This document shows, piece by piece, positions 59,984 through 64,000 of a stretch of 64,000 nucleotides of DNA. This DNA comes from Alisma plantago-aquatica. Lineage: Eukaryota; Streptophyta; Magnoliopsida; Alismatales; Alismataceae. The notes beneath the pieces are model-generated. The model searched no databases and was not told the DNA's origin. It saw only the letters and a list, made by a program, of their open reading frames with translations. The stretch is from the NCBI GenBank assembly GCA_963693085.1, contig OY856414.1, positions 262,846,001-262,910,000 on the forward strand. Reading direction: 5' to 3'. Positions within the stretch are counted from its first letter, which is position 1; every line of letters starts with the position of its first letter. The position numbers and the translations under genes are program-made.

Positions 59984-62900
59984 ATTGGTATCAGAGCGAA
60001 GGTTCCCCATTTAATCTTTAATAATTAGTAAATTTTACAAACTCCATAGAACCCAAGGGAGTTATTAGAGGATTGTCCGAAGGACTGAGGTGTCTAGAAA
60101 AAGGATCATGTTTTGGGGCTGGCAATATTTTCCTCCGCACCGCTAGTCAGAATACGAGGACTCCCAGATTGTATGACTGCCTGGCCGATGTCTTAGGATA
60201 TGACTCGAAATAAGATACCTTTAGGACTCTCTCATCTTGTTCATCCCTTCTCAACTCAAATTCTATTAAGGACCTTAAGGATTAAGGTTTTCTCTCTTCT
60301 CCTCACCCTCTTGAGGTATGGGTAAGGTTAATAAGGTCTAAGGAATCCTCCACCAAATTAATGAAAAGCATGTAAATAAGATGTCATGGACATAAGCTTA
60401 ATAGATTAAGTGCAAACTAAAGAATAGATACATGCTTGGGTCGTATGACACGATTTGTCATTTCCCTCAGGAGAGACTTGAGGATAGACCTCCTTGTCAG
60501 GAGGATGAGTAAAGAAAGTTAGTCTTGGAGGTAGAGATCTCCATTAAAAGCAGAGAGCTAGCACATCCTCTGAGGATGATGTTAACCCTAACCCTAAGTG
60601 AAGGTTAGAGAGAGTGATGACATGAAGAGTTAGATGTCTTAGTAGACCAGGTGTTTGGATGGACATGCCTTTAGAGGTTGGATGACCTAGCACCTTTGGC
60701 AACCCAACCCTGGGAAGGGTCGTGCATGTTGGAGTGAAGGATAGCTCCTTCATTGATGATGTTAGTGAAGAACCTTTAGAAACCTTATGGGCTGTTGCAA
60801 GCAGGATATAGCTTGCACCCAGAGTACATCAGTAGTACGAGCAGTAAGTTAAACTGAGGCCAGAAGGACAGGATGGATGGCTTATGAGATAAGCATAAGG
60901 GGCTATGGATAATCATGAGCAAACATAAGGTTGAGCATAGGCTTAACCCACATAGAGGTATGCTTGTGAGCTTGATCCTTCATGGAGGGAGGATCTTTAG
61001 TAGTAAGGCTGGATGTGGAGTTAGCTCTAGAGAGAGAAAGCGGGACCCCAACAAGGAGGTTGGAAGCCTAAAACCCTGAGATATGAGGAATGGTGGGGAG
61101 TTGAGGATGATGCGACCTAAGTGGATGATAGTGGTTTCCTTATGCTTGACCCTGGAAGCTGGTGATATCTCAGTTTCCTTTAGAGGAATCCAACCCTAGA
61201 GAGAGGATGATGCTTCGGGTACCTATGTGCCTATGGTATATGTGTTTACCTGCTAAGATGATACAAAGAGTGCCTTAGACCCTGAGGAGGTTTAAGTAAC
61301 CAGTTTTGAGGCATTATACCAAGTTGGTTGTCCTTAAGGAGGACTCAACTCTGAGGTGTTGCTCATATAAAAGGATCATGGGAGTAAATGACATACCTTA
61401 GATATGTTTGATTCGTGGTTAAGAGATTAAGCATGCAGTTGGACACCCAAAGGTGAACCTAAGGTTCCTAGGCGTAAGAGGGGAAGTAGTGTATCTGATG
61501 CTCATGATGAGATTTAAGTCTCTATAGTTTCGAGCACGGTACTCCTCAGGTGTAGATGTAAAGGAATCCCTTAAGTTAAGAGTATGTTTGATGAACCCCT
61601 CACAACTAAGTGGATCTAATGTTGAGGAAAGAGAACAAGTGTGACCTAGCATGGTTTGGTATGCTTATGCCTGAGTAGCTTGCTAGGTTTAAGCATACTC
61701 ATGTGGATGCAGACCCTAAGGATGGTTGTGACCTTGTTGCCAAGAGTTGTAGTTTCCTCCCATCCTGGGAGAGGGACCCTTTTGTAGGGTGTATACCAGT
61801 TTTGTTGGTTTTGAGGTAACCTAAAGAAGTTTCATAGGATCTTGAGAAGCTAAGTGAAAAGTGCATGGTATGATAATGAACCTATAGACCCATAGATAAC
61901 CATCTCTAAGTGCATATGGAGGTGTTACCATGGAGGTAACCGGTATGGGGCCTGACCAAGGTAGGAAGGTTTCCATGACCCCTATGAAGGGATGAAAGTC
62001 AGCCATGGATGCGGAGAGAGGTGATGAAGGCTTGGGTAAGGTTCTAAGCTAGACATGTACTATAATGGAATCCTAAGTCTATCCTAGGGTCAGGTGGGGA
62101 TAAGACCGATGGAAGTAGGAGTTGCCTAATTCCCTAGTTGCACATGACCATTGGGTCGGGAGGTAACAACTATCATTGTCTAAGGGCCATGGGTTAGGAG
62201 ATTGATCACCTTCATGAACTCATGGGACCCAAAGGGCAGATGAGTAGGGCACTCTCTGGATGCATAAGGGAAGAGGGATGACCCCAAAAGTGTCGGCACC
62301 CTATATACCTAGAAGAGGTGACCAAGGATTGTGTGTAAACCCAAGTAGGTTCGAGACCAGTTTTCCATGGAAGAAACTTTGATACCAAGATGATTGTGAC
62401 ATAGAGACATGTGTGGCACATTTTGACTCAGATTTAAAGGTGTACTGGCAAGGTGCGATGTACCATCTCTACTCTTAGAACATGAAGAACTCTGTATTTG
62501 TACTGCAGCCAAATGCTTATTTCCTCTTGTTCTGGGGGGAGAGATAGGACAGTACGCATGCCATACACCAAGGATAAAGAAGGTGTGAGTTGAGACATTG
62601 CTACAGAGAGGATAACCTACCCTGGTGGAATTAACGATACATGAATGGTTCACAAACACTAAGAGAGTTAAGGTAGTCATCCTATAAGGATGCTTCTAGT
62701 AGAAGCTTTGTGGAATTTGCAAGTTAACCAAGGTTGAGTTTGATCACAATGAGGATGAGCTCAGAGCTTCTTGATGAAGACCAACTTAGAGTTTGAGATG
62801 AGATGATAAGTATAATACATGGAGGTGTATGTTACCTAACACCTAAGGATAAGAAGTGGTAATGAATACTCTAGTTGAGATATAACTGCCTAGTTTAGCT

Positions 62901-64000
62901 GGAAGCTAGAAGAAGTTGAGGTTGTTAGGGTAACCTTGAGTTGAGAAAAAGAAATAAGTTTGGCTAACACTCATATGTATCAATAGAAGTTAATCAAGTA
63001 AAGGATTGTTTGGTTAGTCAGCTCAGTCTGTGATATCATGAAAGGATGGTTGTAGAACCTCAGATGCACTCCTATGAAAAGGAAGGTGATGAAAACATGA
63101 TTAGAGTGGTGTAGGGTTTCTAAGGAATCAAGCTTGAGGAATCATGACATACAAGAGATCATGGTTATAAGATCACCAAACACTATGATACTACAAAGAT
63201 AGTAAGTGATAGTAGCACTTTGGTTGCTTGATGTGAAGTTGCATGTAGCATGTCGCCATGTAAGCCAAGAGCTGAAGGACGAACACCAGTAACCCAGTGC
63301 ATTGATATAAAGGATAAAGAGAGTTCCCGAGAGGGAATGGGAGTTCATCATTATGGATGTTGTGGTAAGTCTCCCCTAGACCAATGAAGGTCAAGTTACA
63401 ATATGGGTTATGGTAGATTTCCTTACCTAGATGACATGAGAAAGAAAGGAGTATTGTTAAGGGACAGATTCATTTGAACTACTTAAGAGAGAAAGATGGT
63501 TCAACCACATCATGATGCGAGTTCAAAAGTTCTTGGGTATGACCAAGGTTCACTTCCATGAGGTGGAAGTGGATACATGAAGAACTTGATGATAGTACAA
63601 TTTATCACCCCATACTAATGGACAGTATGATCCAGACTAGAGGGTCTGATGAGAGCATGTGTGCTCATTTAGAGTGATACATTGAGACAGTTCTTAAGAT
63701 GTGATGTTAACCACCATAGCCTTTATCGGGATGCAAGAAGTCTTATAGAGAGGTTGTGTTGATCACCACTTCATTAAGATGATGTTGGTGAAGGAGGCCT
63801 CGTGAAGGTCAGAAAAGAACCACATCGTGTGCCGATGAAGTCTCTTTGATCATGCAATGGCTGAGAGAGAGCCCAGTGGTGACATGAGTCATGAGCTGAT
63901 GCAAAGCAAACTGACATGCAGTTCTCTATGGGAGAATATGTGATGTGAAAATCCGACCCCTCTAAGCTACAACTAAGAAAGCTAAGTCCCCAATATATGG
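59984..64000 (+). pseudogene. Decayed gag-pol of gypsy E3
   Basis: Collinear with the E1 and E2 internal regions (for example 62100-62300 with 2690-2890 and 46400-46600). The integrase segment at 63281-63440 is recognisable. It has GAA CAC CAG TAA, with the stop at 63290-63292 where E1 and E2 also have TAA, then WEFIIMDVVVSLP and a stop at 63377-63379 shared with E2. Later core pieces (EGLMRACVLI-like, 63640-63670) are visible. The first 2.7 kb shows no recognisable gag or RT motif. Confidence 0.8.
59986..59997 (+). other. Primer binding site of gypsy E3
   Basis: TGGTATCAGAGC two bases after the LTR end at 59983. Confidence 0.93.

Larger units (their letters stand above)
56623..64000 (+). 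mobile_element. Gypsy element E3 (5' part, runs out of window)
   Basis: Tekay-like chromovirus of the same family as E1 and E2: 5' LTR, PBS and at least 4 kb of internal region in the plus orientation. It is inserted in the Cassandra 5' LTR. The five bases before it, tcttt, should reappear after its 3' LTR. The internal sequence reaches the integrase region, and the last bases correspond to about 4650 of E1, so the chromodomain and the 3' LTR lie just outside. Confidence 0.88.

Noticed and set aside
1..64000. Many open frames of 60-130 codons on both strands taken as genes
   Set aside because: Nearly all lack family motifs, overlap transposon sequence in antisense, or lie in LTRs. No host gene, tRNA or full rRNA gene was recognised.

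Overview
The window looks like heterochromatic, intergenic DNA from a flowering plant (species not determined). It is AT-rich, no host gene could be recognised, and almost every identifiable feature is a decayed plant transposable element: Ty3/gypsy chromoviruses with about 3-kb LTRs (Tekay/Del type, judged from the chromodomain and LTR length), Ty1/copia elements (Tork/Angela-like LTR ends), CACTA (En/Spm) DNA transposons, a Cassandra-type TRIM carrying a 5S-rRNA-like segment, and a possible L1 LINE scrap. Short ORFs are nearly all fortuitous. The meaningful coding traces are broken by stops and frameshifts.

Layout. 1-8180: gypsy element E1 (end of the 5' LTR, PBS, decayed gag-pol, chromodomain, PPT, full 3' LTR), inserted in the integrase region of copia-1. 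8181-12685: remainder of copia-1 pol and its 3' LTR. 12686-26750: about 14 kb of AT-rich sequence with almost nothing recognisable. 26780-30900: copia-2 (integrase end, RT, RNase H, 3' LTR). 31280-32062: tail of copia-3 pol. 32063-38001: CACTA-1, with a TNP2-like gene whose catalytic core is deleted. 38002-48422: gypsy E2, split by a solo LTR at 41518-44801 that has a perfect 5-bp target duplication. 48423-55893: CACTA-2 (minus strand, multi-exon Transposase_24 gene with 28-residue repeats), containing the terminus of another CACTA (CACTA-3, ending 51856). 55894-56622: Cassandra TRIM on the minus strand. 56623-64000: gypsy E3, running out of the window.

From about 31 kb rightward the elements form a Russian-doll stack: copia-3 is opened by CACTA-1, which is opened by E2, which is opened by CACTA-2, which is opened by Cassandra, which is opened by E3. 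Apart from the solo LTR, none of the right-hand halves is inside the window, so the order of the sequence beyond 64000 can be predicted.

The most interesting points are the Cassandra element with its 5S-like polymerase III promoter region, in-frame stops shared by the three gypsy copies (suggesting spread of an already defective family), the internally deleted CACTA TNP2, two copia LTRs in which different palindromic motif clusters occupy corresponding positions, and long gypsy LTRs with telobox clusters and a variable GC-rich core. No convincingly new biological system was found. Alignments and divergence values are by eye.
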